A stretch of 64,000 nt of DNA from an uncultured Aquimarina sp. (GTDB lineage: Bacteria > Bacteroidota > Bacteroidia > Flavobacteriales > Flavobacteriaceae). Numbering within the stretch: position 1 is the stretch's first letter; each line of letters begins with the position of its first letter. Below the pieces are notes generated by a model that was not told the DNA's origin, did no database searches, and saw nothing but the letters and a program-made list of their open reading frames with translations. Of the stretch, positions 27,120-36,600 are shown one piece after another. The translations under genes were made by a program, and so were the position numbers. The stretch covers positions 1 through 64,000 of the forward strand of contig CANMTP010000006.1 in assembly GCA_947500845.1 (NCBI GenBank), in the 5' to 3' direction.

Positions 27120-27362
27120 GTATTATTTTCTTCAACAACAATTTCATTGATTAAAACACATTTTTTATCTGGATAAGCTTTAATATTCATATACCATTAC
27201 ATCGATTAAAATGAATTTTTTGGGAATTACCACTAGTTTTCAACTGCTTATTAATCTTCTATTTTTTATTTGAGATATGTTGTTTAAAAATATGTCTGCA
27301 TTGTTATAGAAGTTACTTATATTTTTTAATTTGGCCTTTCATTTAGTAAACTTGCACATATC

Positions 27363-29804
27363 ATGTCTTTAATTAAAAGATTCTTACCTCATATATTTGT
27401 CATTCTGGGTTTTATTATTATCTCGCTTTTATATTTTAATCCGGTATTAAGCGGCAAAGTCTTGTATCAAAATGATATTAAGCTTTATGAAAGTATGGCT
27501 AAGCAACAAAATGAGCATAGAGCAAAAACAGGAGAGGAGACCTACTGGAATAATGCTGCTTTTGGGGGTATGCCTACCTATCAGATAGGAGCTCGATTTC
27601 CGCATGATTATATGGACAAATTGGATCGTTTAATTCGGTTTTTACCAAGACCGGCAGATTATCTGTTTCTATACCTGGTAAGTTTTTACATTTTAATGCT
27701 TGTAATGCGTGTACCCTGGAAAATAGGTATAATAGGAGCCTTAGCATTTGGGTTTTCAACTTATTTGATCATCATAATAGGTGTTGGACATAACTCCAAA
27801 GCACATGCTATTGCTTATTTTCCTTTGGTTATTGCAGGGATTTTGCTTGTATTTCAGAAAAGGTATTTCTGGGGTTCTGTACTTACAGCACTGGCGATGG
27901 GTTTAGAAATACAAGCGAATCATTATCAAATGACCTATTATTTGGGGTTGTTGGTGGCTGTTTTAGGTGTTTCTTACCTAATTGATGCCTATAAAAAGAA
28001 GGAGCTGCCCCATTTTTTTAAATCAGTTGGATTCTTAATATTGGCTGTTGCTTTAGGGCTGGCCACTAACGCAACTACTTTGTTATCAACATCTGAATAT
28101 GTGGATACTAGTATACGAGGTAAAAATTATCTAGCAGACGAGACTACACGTGCATCAGAGAAAAATGGCTTGGACTATGATTACATTACTGAATATAGCT
28201 ACGGGAAATTAGAATCTTTGAATCTCTTTATTCCAAAATTAATGGGATTAGGAAGAGCATCAGATCTAGGCAGTGATTCTGCCTTTTATCAAAAATTAAT
28301 AGCATTGGGGCAGTCGCCAGAACAAGCAAATTACTATGCAAGTGGAACTCCTTTATACTGGGGTGCACAACCTTTTGTCGAAGCACCACCTTATTTAGGG
28401 ATTACAGTAGTTTTTTTAGCATTTTTGGGACTGTTGCTAATCAAAGGAAGGTTGCGATGGTGGCTTTTAGGCGGTATCATATTGTCATTAGTGTTAAGTT
28501 GGGGGAAAAATTTTGAGTTTTTAACTCGCTTTTTCATTGACAATATTCCTCTTTACAATAAATTCAGGGCAGTATCGAGTATACAAGTCATTTTGGAGTT
28601 ATTAGTTCCCATAGCGGCTGTTTTTGGACTTCTTAAGTTATTTAACGATAAGATTCCATTTGATGAAAAGAAAAAAAAGTTTCTAATCTCTCTGGGAGTA
28701 TTTGGTGGTTTATGTCTACTTTTCTTTTCATTCGGAGGTAGCTTATTCAGCTTTAAATCACCTTCAGAAGTACAATTAGAAATAGAACAGCCTATGATAT
28801 TTGATGCCATAAAGGAAGATCGTATCACTATTATGAAAAGTGATAGTTTACGATCATTGGTATATATAATTTTAATTGGCGCTGTGCTATGGTTTCTGCT
28901 TAAGAAAAAACTTACTGAGAATATTGCTTTGGTCTGCATCGCAGTACTAGTTCTTATAGATTTGGTGACCGTAGACAGACGAAGTGTAGACGAAGAAGGT
29001 TTTATTTCGAAGAGAGAGTACAGAGCATTTTTTCAACCTACACAGGTTGATAAAGAAATCATGAAAGATGACTCTTATTATAGAGTGTTAGACCAAGCAA
29101 GAGGTTTTAACAATTCTCATACTAATTATTTCTTCAATTCAATTAATGGATATACTGCTGTTCGCCCAAGAAAGATGGAAGATATTTATTTTGGGCATAT
29201 AGCTAAAGGTAACCTTGAAGTATTGAATATGCTTAATGTTAAATACATTATCCAGCGCACTAAAGAGGGTAGGCTAGAAGCACAAATCAATCCTTCGGCA
29301 AATGGTCCGGCCTGGTTTGTAGAAGAAATACAGTACGTAGATGATTATAAATCTGAATTTGAGGCCCTTGGCGATATAAAAACAAAACAAACTGCAATAA
29401 TTAGAAAAGATTTTAAGGAGGAAATTGGAACTTTCAAAATACAGAAAGATAGTGTTTCGACAATTTCTGTTTCTAAAACGACTCCCGATAATCTGGCTTA
29501 CAATGTGTATGCTGCTCAACCTGGATTTGTGGTTTTTGCAGAAACCTACTATAAGAACGGCTGGAAAGCATTTATTGATGAAAAAGAGCAACCTATATAT
29601 CCTGTCAATTATATGCTTAGGGGGCTCAAAGTGCCCAAGGGTAAACATAAGATAGAATTCAAATTTGAACCGCAGGTAGTAAGAACAGGAAGTGCTATCA
29701 CACTTACCAGTTCTATTATTTTTATACTATTGATAATAGGAGGATTATTTTATCAATACAAAAAGTCCGGTAGTTTACTATCTTTAATCAAAGAAGATAA
29801 GTAA
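27363..29804 (+). CDS. YfhO-family membrane protein
   Basis: An 813-residue polytopic protein with about twelve membrane helices and a periplasmic C-terminal region. The N-terminus (RFLPHIFVILGFIIISLLYF), ETYWNNAAFGGMPTYQIG and GHNSKAHAIAYFPLVIAGIL are typical of YfhO. Gram-positive members glycosylate teichoic acids using lipid-linked sugars, so a GT-C type transfer at the outer face of the inner membrane is likely. The last residues form a beta domain (WKAFIDEKEQPIYPVNYMLR) and one helix. It is followed after 6 bases by a glycosyltransferase, which implies an operon. Confidence 0.88.
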   Translation: MSLIKRFLPHIFVILGFIIISLLYFNPVLSGKVLYQNDIKLYESMAKQQNEHRAKTGEETYWNNAAFGGMPTYQIGARFPHDYMDKLDRLIRFLPRPADYLFLYLVSFYILMLVMRVPWKIGIIGALAFGFSTYLIIIIGVGHNSKAHAIAYFPLVIAGILLVFQKRYFWGSVLTALAMGLEIQANHYQMTYYLGLLVAVLGVSYLIDAYKKKELPHFFKSVGFLILAVALGLATNATTLLSTSEYVDTSIRGKNYLADETTRASEKNGLDYDYITEYSYGKLESLNLFIPKLMGLGRASDLGSDSAFYQKLIALGQSPEQANYYASGTPLYWGAQPFVEAPPYLGITVVFLAFLGLLLIKGRLRWWLLGGIILSLVLSWGKNFEFLTRFFIDNIPLYNKFRAVSSIQVILELLVPIAAVFGLLKLFNDKIPFDEKKKKFLISLGVFGGLCLLFFSFGGSLFSFKSPSEVQLEIEQPMIFDAIKEDRITIMKSDSLRSLVYIILIGAVLWFLLKKKLTENIALVCIAVLVLIDLVTVDRRSVDEEGFISKREYRAFFQPTQVDKEIMKDDSYYRVLDQARGFNNSHTNYFFNSINGYTAVRPRKMEDIYFGHIAKGNLEVLNMLNVKYIIQRTKEGRLEAQINPSANGPAWFVEEIQYVDDYKSEFEALGDIKTKQTAIIRKDFKEEIGTFKIQKDSVSTISVSKTTPDNLAYNVYAAQPGFVVFAETYYKNGWKAFIDEKEQPIYPVNYMLRGLKVPKGKHKIEFKFEPQVVRTGSAITLTSSIIFILLIIGGLFYQYKKSGSLLSLIKEDK

Positions 29805-29810
29805 CTAATT

Positions 29811-31091
29811 TTGAAAATACTGATCGTTACATATTATTGGCCACCGGCCGGGGGTCCCGGAGTACAAAGATGGCTTGCTTTTGTAAAATATTTCAGAGAG
29901 TTTGATATAGAACCAGTTGTATTTGTTCCTGAAAACCCTACCTATCCTCTAAAAGACGAATCTTTTCTAGCTAAGATTCCAAACGGTGTAACTGTAATTA
30001 AACAACCTATATTTGAGCCATATAAATTTGGGGAGATTTTTTCAAAAAAAGAAACCAAAACTATCAGTAAGGGAATTATATCGGGTGCAACAAAGCAATC
30101 TTTGATTCAAAGACTATTATTATATATTCGTGGAAATTTTTTTATACCCGATGCCCGTAAATTCTGGATAAAACCTTCTGCTCGGTATTTAAAAAAATAT
30201 CTTTCAGAAAATAAAATAGATCTTGTCATTACGACTGGCCCACCACATAGTGTTCATTTGATCGGAATGAAATTAAAAAAACAGTTGAAACTCAAATGGA
30301 TCACTGATTTTAGGGATCCATGGACTACCATTGGATATCATGAAAAGCTAAAACTTACAAAAGCGTCAATGATGAAGCATAAAACTTTAGAAAAAGAGGT
30401 GCTCAACTCAACAGACCAGATTATAGTGACTAGTTTTACAACAAAAGAAGAATTTGAAGAGATTACTGATCGTCCAATTTCTGTGGTTACGAATGGATAT
30501 GATCAGGAAGAGATTTCTGAAGTATTTTTGGACACTACGTTTACCGTTTCGCATATTGGTTCTTTATTATCGGGCCGTAACCCTAAAAAACTTTGGAAAG
30601 CTTTATACGATTTGACCTTGGAAAACCAGGATTTTGCAAACGCATTTCAACTACAATTAGTAGGGGCAGTTAGCGATGATGTATTAATCTCAATTAAGGA
30701 AGCAGGATTAAAAGATTTTATAAATCTAAAAGGATATGTATCGCATAAAGAAGCAATACAGATACAAAGAAGTTCACAGATTCTTTTGCTTATAGAAATT
30801 GATAGTGCGGCAACGAAGTGTATCATACCAGGTAAGCTGTTTGAATATATGGTTTCTAAACGGCCTATATTGGCGGTAGGGCCTAAAGATGCAGATATTT
30901 CGAAGCTGATCGCAGAAACTAATTCTGGTTGTTTTTTTGAATATCACGAGTATAAAAGTATAAAATATCAGGTATTAGAATACTTCAAACAGTTTCAACA
31001 AGGGAATTTGTATGCTGAAGTTAAAGGAATAGAGAAGTATAGTAGGCGGGAGTTGACTAAAAGCATATCTGAAATTATTAAAAGTATTTAA
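29811..31091 (+). CDS. Glycosyltransferase, GT4-like
   Basis: A 426-residue GT-B fold enzyme. The N-terminus KILIVTYYWPPAGGPGVQRW, LKWITDFRDPWTTIGYHEK and the donor-domain pattern KCIIPGKLFEYMVSKRPILA fit the GT4 superfamily. It starts at TTG at 29811, six bases after the YfhO stop: conserved residues begin immediately and no ATG precedes them. It probably builds the same glycan as its neighbours YfhO and the flippase. Confidence 0.88.
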   Translation: MKILIVTYYWPPAGGPGVQRWLAFVKYFREFDIEPVVFVPENPTYPLKDESFLAKIPNGVTVIKQPIFEPYKFGEIFSKKETKTISKGIISGATKQSLIQRLLLYIRGNFFIPDARKFWIKPSARYLKKYLSENKIDLVITTGPPHSVHLIGMKLKKQLKLKWITDFRDPWTTIGYHEKLKLTKASMMKHKTLEKEVLNSTDQIIVTSFTTKEEFEEITDRPISVVTNGYDQEEISEVFLDTTFTVSHIGSLLSGRNPKKLWKALYDLTLENQDFANAFQLQLVGAVSDDVLISIKEAGLKDFINLKGYVSHKEAIQIQRSSQILLLIEIDSAATKCIIPGKLFEYMVSKRPILAVGPKDADISKLIAETNSGCFFEYHEYKSIKYQVLEYFKQFQQGNLYAEVKGIEKYSRRELTKSISEIIKSI

Positions 31092-31161
31092 GTAAGTGGG
31101 ATATTGAGTTTATGAGTATTTATAACTAACCATAATAATCCATTAAACAGAATCTATTCTA

Positions 31162-32619
31162 ATGGGCGTAGTAGTAAATCAGTCTATAAAAAATGTAATC
31201 ATCACCTGTTTGGGTTTTGGAATAGGAGCAATAAATACGTTGTTCTTATTTACTAATTTTATGGATGAGGAGCATTATGGATTAATCACTTATCTGATTT
31301 CTGCTTCAAATCTTATATGGCCATTGATGGCTTTTGGAACTCATAATACGTTAGTTAAATTTTTCTCATCATATACAAACGAAAACCAACAAAACAAGTT
31401 TTTAACTCAAATGTTGGTTCTTCCTTTGATTATAGCATTGATTCTTGGATTCATAGGAACTGTACTTTATTCAACAATCATTAATTTTATTAGTGATGAT
31501 AATGAAATTGTGGCTCCATATGTCTGGACAATTTACATACTGGCATTTGCATTGTCATACTTTGAAGTGTTTTTTGCTTGGTCCAAAGTAAAGCTAAAGA
31601 GCGTTTTTGGAAATATAATGAAAGAACTTTTTCTTAGAATTTCAACAAGCTTGCTTTTACTCTTATTGTATTTGGAAGTTTTAACCATCGATCAATTCAT
31701 TTACGGATTAGTCCTTGTTTATCTGGTTAGAACTTTTATGATGAAATTTTATGCTTTTAGTTTACATAGTTTTAAACCAAGATTTTCTCTGCCGGACAAC
31801 TATAGTTCTGTTTTTAAATATTCTTTTTTGATTTTGATTGCAGGATCAGTAGCTTCTTTATTGATTGATCTAGATAAAGTAATGATCAATGAGTTTCTCC
31901 CTATAGAAAACGTAGCTAAATACGGTATTTGCGCTTATATCGCAAGTGTAATTATCATTCCGTCTCGTGCTATGCACCAGATTACATATCCTATAACCGC
32001 TAAGCTAATTAATGAAAAGTCTTTTGAGGAACTAAAAAATCTCTATCAAAAAAGTTCATTAAATCTTCTCCTTATAAGTGGGCTATTATTTATATTGATT
32101 GTTTGTAACGTTACTCAGTTATTCGAAATTATTCCTGATGACTATGAACTGTTTATTTGGGTGGTGATTCTAATAGGTGTGGCCAAATTATTTGATAATC
32201 TTATGGGAAATAACAATGCTATCCTTTACAATTCTGATTATTATCGAATAGTTTTATACATTGGAGTAGGTATGGCAATTCTTTCGTTTGTATTGAATCT
32301 CATCTATATTCGTCTGTATGGAGTTACAGGAGCCGCTATTGCCACTTTTGGAGCAGTTTTTTTTTATAACCTGGCAAAACTATGGGTTGTACATGCTAAA
32401 TTTAAAATGCATCCATTTTCGAAGAAGACATTTTTAGGATTACTTTTAATAATTGCTTTCTCATTTGGGTTTTATTATTGGGACTTTCAGTTTCACCCAA
32501 TTATAAATATTGGTTTAAAGAGTATCGTAATTGGTGGGTTATATACGATTATCTTATATCAACTAAGAATATCACCTGATATTAATACTATTATAAAGAA
32601 AATCCCCCGAGGTGCTTAA
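31162..32619 (+). CDS. Oligosaccharide flippase family protein
   Basis: A 485-residue protein with about twelve to fourteen membrane helices of the MOP superfamily (Wzx-like). The first helix carries NVIITCLGFGIGAINTLFLF, and DKVMINEFLPIENVAKYGIC is a typical inter-helix motif. It should move lipid-linked glycan across the inner membrane and completes the YfhO-glycosyltransferase-flippase set. A terminator overlaps its stop codon. Confidence 0.88.
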   Translation: MGVVVNQSIKNVIITCLGFGIGAINTLFLFTNFMDEEHYGLITYLISASNLIWPLMAFGTHNTLVKFFSSYTNENQQNKFLTQMLVLPLIIALILGFIGTVLYSTIINFISDDNEIVAPYVWTIYILAFALSYFEVFFAWSKVKLKSVFGNIMKELFLRISTSLLLLLLYLEVLTIDQFIYGLVLVYLVRTFMMKFYAFSLHSFKPRFSLPDNYSSVFKYSFLILIAGSVASLLIDLDKVMINEFLPIENVAKYGICAYIASVIIIPSRAMHQITYPITAKLINEKSFEELKNLYQKSSLNLLLISGLLFILIVCNVTQLFEIIPDDYELFIWVVILIGVAKLFDNLMGNNNAILYNSDYYRIVLYIGVGMAILSFVLNLIYIRLYGVTGAAIATFGAVFFYNLAKLWVVHAKFKMHPFSKKTFLGLLLIIAFSFGFYYWDFQFHPIINIGLKSIVIGGLYTIILYQLRISPDINTIIKKIPRGA

Positions 32620-32640
32620 GCATCTACTCTGGGGGATTTT
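32599..32640. terminator. Terminator overlapping the flippase stop
   Basis: AAAATCCCCC pairs with GGGGGATTTT; a smaller GGTGC/GCATC stem nests inside and the stop TAA is in the loop region. It lies between convergent genes and can serve both strands. Confidence 0.75.
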
Positions 32641-32680
32641 CCAACTAACCAACCAAAAAAATAAATATTGTTTATGTTTT

Positions 32681-34090
32681 CTAGCTTCTACTTCTGGCGC
32701 TACGTGCTCGATTGTTACTTGATCTTGAACTATTTGATCTTGTAAATCCTTTAGAAGTATTGCTTCTTTTTCTGTTTACTGTTGATCTCGATTTACTCGT
32801 TCCTTTATTATTACTATAACGACTGTTATTAGAACGTTTTGTTACATTTTCAGAATATTTTCTGTTTGTACTTGTAGGTCTTTTTGCCTGCGTTCTATTA
32901 TTTCTTTCATATTTCGCTCTGTTGTTACCTTCTGATCTACTAGCTACTGTATTTCTAGTTCTTTGCGTAGCTTGTACTCTTTGTTTCGGCTGGGTACTTC
33001 TACCATTTCTATTATACACAGCTCTGTTATTATTTTGAGATCTACTAGTAACTTTACTTCCCGTTCTTTGGGTAGTTTGTGCTCTTTGTCTTGGTTGAGT
33101 ACTTCTATTATTTCCTTGGACTCTTTCTTTAGACTGAACGTTTCTACTCGTAGTACGTGAGTTAGTATTTGGTGTTACAGAACGAGTTCTGTTTACGCTT
33201 CTACTTCTATTGTCTATAGATCTACTTTTAGTCACATTTCTTGTGCCGTAATTATCCGACCTGTTACTAGATCTACTTCTTGTAGCCAAACTATTATTTG
33301 ATCTGCTGCGATTGATTCTACTATAGTTTCGATCATTTCTTTTATACATCTCTGCTCTATGACCTCTGGTTCTATAGTTTACAGCTCTTGCATTAGAAAC
33401 TCTGTATCCTCTATTATAACTCGCCACTCTTTGGTGAGGTCTATAATAGTTTCTACTTCTATATGGCCTGTGATAATATCCGTTAAAATAGTTGTTTCTA
33501 TATACGGTATAAGAACATCTGTAAGGATTATAAAATCTTCTGTAGGGTCTATTGTATACAATACATCTGCTTACAATAGGTATAGTAAAATATGCATGAA
33601 ATGGTCTGTATACATAATGTCTGTTGAAACGGTTGATAAAACCAGTATAGTTGATGAAATTACCATAGCTATTATAATGTACGTATAATCCACCCACTCT
33701 GGACACTCGACCCCAACGATTATAATTAATAAATACATCACCAGCTTGTATAATTCTTCCAAAGTGATCATAAAAGATAGGTACATTTTCTATCTGTACC
33801 ACGGCTCCATAATCATCGTACTGCACAAAGGCATCATAATCGTATCCTGAATTGAAGCTGATGTTTACACCAGGAGCATTTACTCCAACACTTACACCAC
33901 CTCTTCTACCATTGATAAAAAAATCGAACTGCCCATCAGCGAATACTGAAAAATCAATTCCTCCTTCAGTAAAAATGAAGGATCTTCCATTATTATAATA
34001 TCGAGTAGAAGCTTCTGTGCTTGTCTCTGATGCACTTACGCTAAAAGTTGCTAGTAATAGTCCTGTAAATAGTAAAACAACATTTTTCAT
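32681..34090 (-). CDS. Secreted Arg/Ser/Asn-rich protein with a WG-like repeat domain
   Basis: A 469-residue exported protein. Signal peptide: MKNVVLLFTGLLLATFSVSA. Residues 35-165 are a domain with short repeats of the form Y-x-x-x-G-R-[VI] (IFYDHFGRIIQAGDVFIN, YNRWGRVSRVGGLYVHYNS). The same domain occurs in the protein at 35556. From about residue 170 the chain becomes Tyr/Arg-rich, and from 250 to the end it is a disordered tail of Arg, Ser, Asn and Thr. The tail includes two near-identical blocks starting NNRSTQPRQRAQTTQRT and NGRSTQPKQRVQATQRT. Very basic, so it may bind polyanions such as DNA or surface glycan. A sigma-54-like promoter lies 56 bases upstream. Confidence 0.75.
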   Translation of the reverse strand: MKNVVLLFTGLLLATFSVSASETSTEASTRYYNNGRSFIFTEGGIDFSVFADGQFDFFINGRRGGVSVGVNAPGVNISFNSGYDYDAFVQYDDYGAVVQIENVPIFYDHFGRIIQAGDVFINYNRWGRVSRVGGLYVHYNSYGNFINYTGFINRFNRHYVYRPFHAYFTIPIVSRCIVYNRPYRRFYNPYRCSYTVYRNNYFNGYYHRPYRSRNYYRPHQRVASYNRGYRVSNARAVNYRTRGHRAEMYKRNDRNYSRINRSRSNNSLATRSRSSNRSDNYGTRNVTKSRSIDNRSRSVNRTRSVTPNTNSRTTSRNVQSKERVQGNNRSTQPRQRAQTTQRTGSKVTSRSQNNNRAVYNRNGRSTQPKQRVQATQRTRNTVASRSEGNNRAKYERNNRTQAKRPTSTNRKYSENVTKRSNNSRYSNNKGTSKSRSTVNRKRSNTSKGFTRSNSSRSSNNRARSARSRS

Positions 34091-34145
34091 AATTCGTGAT
34101 TTTGAAGAAACACTTTTAAATGTTTCTGATGTTCACTTTTATGAT

Positions 34146-34162
34146 ATCAAGCAGCGTGCCAA
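34146..34162 (-). promoter_or_regulatory. Sigma-54 promoter for the Arg/Ser-rich protein
   Basis: Minus strand TTGGCACG-CTGC-TTGAT. The -24 part is a full match to the RpoN consensus TGGCACG, and the -12 part has TTGA for TTGC with exact spacing. It lies 56 bases before the start codon, and the paralogue has the same element. Confidence 0.65.
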
Positions 34163-34329
34163 AAAATTAAAACATTGATAATCAAACATATGTAGAAAGG
34201 CTTAAGGCAATCTATACAATAATAACAAAATGATTGCTTCTTCGCTTCAATCGAAATAGAATCAAATAATGCACGCTGACTTAAGTCCTTAGGATCTCAG
34301 TTTAAGGCAAGGCGAAGATGTAGTTTATT

Positions 34330-35424
34330 CTATTTAGGAAATAAGCTTTTATCAATGTTTGGAATGACCTTTAATGCATTCTTATAATATAATTTTTTAA
34401 GTACTTCATCATCGAGATCTAATCCATACATTTTCCAAAAAGCATGATAACGCTTGTAATAAGGAAAATATTCGTCATCAGACTCTAAAACTCTAAAATA
34501 GGTGTAGTACTCTTCTGGATTCCAAGAATCTTTACCGAACATCACGCGATCCTGGTATTTTGTTAAAAAAGCCTTAGCATTACGTGGTTGTCGGCCAAGC
34601 TCTGCAATAACAGCACCAATTTCGGTATACATATTTGGCATCTCATCCATTAGTTGGGCAAGCTTACCAAGGTTGTTACCATACCATCCTAAATGAGCGT
34701 TAATAAACGTAGTGTTTTTGTGTTTTTTGAAGATATTATGCTGTTCCTGTATAATTGTTTCCCAAGAGCCCGTAACTTTTGCATCACGCTTCCTTCGAGA
34801 ACGGAGTTTTAACTCCAACCAACGCTCATTTTGATTGTCGTGCGGCTCCCAAAAGGATTTTGGATCTGCAGCATGTATTAGTACCGGAATACCAATTTCT
34901 CCACATTTTTCCCATACAGGACCAATGCGGGGGTCATCAATTTTAATACGATTGCCTTTCTCATCTTTATTATCCATTCCCTGACTTTTATAGATTTTTA
35001 ATCCATTGGCGCCCATGGCAACATCTTTTTCTAATTGCGCTACTGTTTTTTCAGTCCAATTGGGTTCGTCAATCCCAGTAAGACTAATATTGGTAAATAC
35101 TATAAAGCGATTAGGGTGATTGGTTTTTACATTTTTCAGGGATTTCATAAGATGTTCGTCTGATCCTCTTCCACGCCCTGATAGGTTGACCATTACGGCC
35201 ATGTTCAATTTATCCATTTCGGTAACGACCTCTTGCAGGTTTTGAGAAGGCATTCTAAATTGATGGTTATGCACGTCAATAAATGGAAACTTTGCTTTTT
35301 TGATTTCTTTTCCCGGAACTACAAGGGTAGAAGGAGGGTCATAATCCTCAAACTCCATATTTTGGGCTGATAGTTGTAATATTGAGCACGAAAAAATGAA
35401 AATAAAAACGTTATAGAATTTCAT
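34330..35424 (-). CDS. Secreted amidohydrolase-family (amidohydro_2) protein
   Basis: I chose the ATG at 35424 because a signal peptide begins there (KFYNVFIFIFSCSILQLSAQ), giving 364 residues. The TIM-barrel metal site is visible as FPFIDVHNHQFRM, ANGLKIYKSQG, PVLIHAADPKSFWEPH, TTFINAHLGWYG and MFGKDSWNPEEYY. This matches the amidohydrolase 2 family of decarboxylases and lactone hydrolases. Export to the periplasm is unusual for that family but is seen in marine Bacteroidota. It lies between the two sigma-54-linked paralogues on the same strand. Substrate unknown. Confidence 0.82.
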   Translation of the reverse strand: MKFYNVFIFIFSCSILQLSAQNMEFEDYDPPSTLVVPGKEIKKAKFPFIDVHNHQFRMPSQNLQEVVTEMDKLNMAVMVNLSGRGRGSDEHLMKSLKNVKTNHPNRFIVFTNISLTGIDEPNWTEKTVAQLEKDVAMGANGLKIYKSQGMDNKDEKGNRIKIDDPRIGPVWEKCGEIGIPVLIHAADPKSFWEPHDNQNERWLELKLRSRRKRDAKVTGSWETIIQEQHNIFKKHKNTTFINAHLGWYGNNLGKLAQLMDEMPNMYTEIGAVIAELGRQPRNAKAFLTKYQDRVMFGKDSWNPEEYYTYFRVLESDDEYFPYYKRYHAFWKMYGLDLDDEVLKKLYYKNALKVIPNIDKSLFPK

Positions 35425-35498
35425 GTTAGCTTGTTTGATGGCTAAATATATAATAATCATCAATTCATTAATAAAACTTAACAACACTTTATAAATAA

Positions 35499-35538
35499 GA
35501 AAATCCCACTACCGTAAGTATGGGGTAATGGGATTTTC
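35499..35538. terminator. Terminator after the poly-Asp-tail gene
   Basis: GAAAATCCCA-C-TACC pairs with GGTA-A-TGGGATTTTC, one mismatch, 9-base loop. It is 18 bases after the stop of the gene at 35556 on the minus strand, with T-rich sequence beyond. Confidence 0.75.
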
Positions 35539-35555
35539 AACAACTAATCTATATA

Positions 35556-36182
35556 TTAATCATCATCGTCATCATCATGATATCTTTTTCTGTTTTTATG
35601 ATGATAATCACCATGCCATCGATCTTGATATTTTGGTCTCCTGTTTTGATGGTAGTAGGGATCATGGGTGGCGGTGCATCCATCCATTCCACAATGCCCG
35701 CAACCATTATAATATACGTTTCCTTCTACAAATTTGATATTACCGTGCTTTCTATAGTGAATATGTAATCCACCAATTTGCGAAACTAAACCTCTACGGT
35801 TATATCGCACTACAATAGTACCAATTCTTCTAACTTGATTGTATCTATTATAACTAATATGATTGGATTTCACTCTTTTTAATCTCCCATAGTAATCGTA
35901 TCGTACCATATTGCGATATGGATTATACCTGTAAGCACCGGGAGTGGCCTGACCATGCCAACGTACCTGTTGGGATCTGGACCTTCGGTTTAGGATCTTA
36001 AAATCCACAGATCCATCTGTATGTACGAAAAACTTTACACCTCCTTGTATGAATACGATCGGTTGTGCTTGGCGATAGCGTTTTGTAACCCTATCCTGGT
36101 GATCCAAGTGTTTGTGATCGGTCGCATGGGCAGTTGTTCCTATCAGCAACAAGGCTGCCATAAAAAGTAACATTTTTTTCAT
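35556..36182 (-). CDS. Secreted protein with a WG-like repeat domain and poly-Asp C-terminus
   Basis: A 208-residue exported protein (signal peptide MLLFMAALLLIGTTAHA). Residues 36-150 share a domain with the protein at 32681: IVFIQGGVKFFVHTDGSVDF here against FIFTEGGIDFSVFADGQFDF there, then RYDYYGRLKRV, SQIGGLHIHYRKHGNI. A Cys/Gly/His cluster (YYNGCGHCGMDGCTATHDPY) could bind metal. The end is His/Lys-rich and then six Asp in a row. It has its own sigma-54-like promoter and terminator. Function unknown. Confidence 0.75.
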   Translation of the reverse strand: MKKMLLFMAALLLIGTTAHATDHKHLDHQDRVTKRYRQAQPIVFIQGGVKFFVHTDGSVDFKILNRRSRSQQVRWHGQATPGAYRYNPYRNMVRYDYYGRLKRVKSNHISYNRYNQVRRIGTIVVRYNRRGLVSQIGGLHIHYRKHGNIKFVEGNVYYNGCGHCGMDGCTATHDPYYHQNRRPKYQDRWHGDYHHKNRKRYHDDDDDD

Positions 36183-36252
36183 AACCTAATTTGTTTTTGG
36201 GTTAACACCTACTCAATTAGCTTTTCGGCTTCCGCTATTTGATAAGCAATGT

Positions 36253-36269
36253 TTCAAATGGCGTGCCAA
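36253..36269 (-). promoter_or_regulatory. Sigma-54 promoter for the poly-Asp-tail protein
   Basis: Minus strand TTGGCACG-CCAT-TTGAA: perfect -24 element, exact spacing, -12 element TTGA instead of TTGC. It lies 71 bases before the start codon and is almost the same as the element at 34146. Confidence 0.65.
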
Positions 36270-36388
36270 AAATTTTAGGATTATGAAAAGGTAGAGTTAA
36301 CTTTTTGGTTGTTAAGCATTTATTATTTTTTGTGGTTCTACCTTATTGTAATGTTGGTGTTTTTAACCAATACATCTTTCATCCCATT

Positions 36389-36447
36389 CCTAACCCTTCC
36401 CAGAGGAAAGGTGATCAAAAAATCTTTTCCTCTGGAAAGGATTTAGG
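36389..36447. repeat. Long imperfect inverted repeat
   Basis: Arms of about 26 bases (CCTAACCCTTCCCAGAGGAA against CCTAAATCCTTTCCAGAGGA on the other strand) around a short AT-rich centre. Weaker pairing continues outward on both sides. It sits in the 620-base gene-free gap between the poly-Asp protein and uvrA. It could be a REP-like element or a structured RNA. Confidence 0.6.
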
Positions 36448-36600
36448 ATAGGAGACATTCCTATTTATTAAACAATACATATCTTACAATAATCAATGCC
36501 ATTTTATACTAAAGCCTTTTTGTATAATAGCTATTCTACGATTGTATAGATTACTTGAAGTTAAAATAATAGTAGCTTCGTGTTGGAGGAGATGGCTTTT

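Noticed and set aside
26909..27190. Minus-strand frame of 93 codons over the DUF4834 gene
   Set aside because: It is antisense to a supported gene and has no family or signal features.
33359..33786. Several frames on both strands within the Arg/Ser-rich gene
   Set aside because: They are shadows of a low-complexity coding sequence; the signal peptide and conserved domain support only the main frame.
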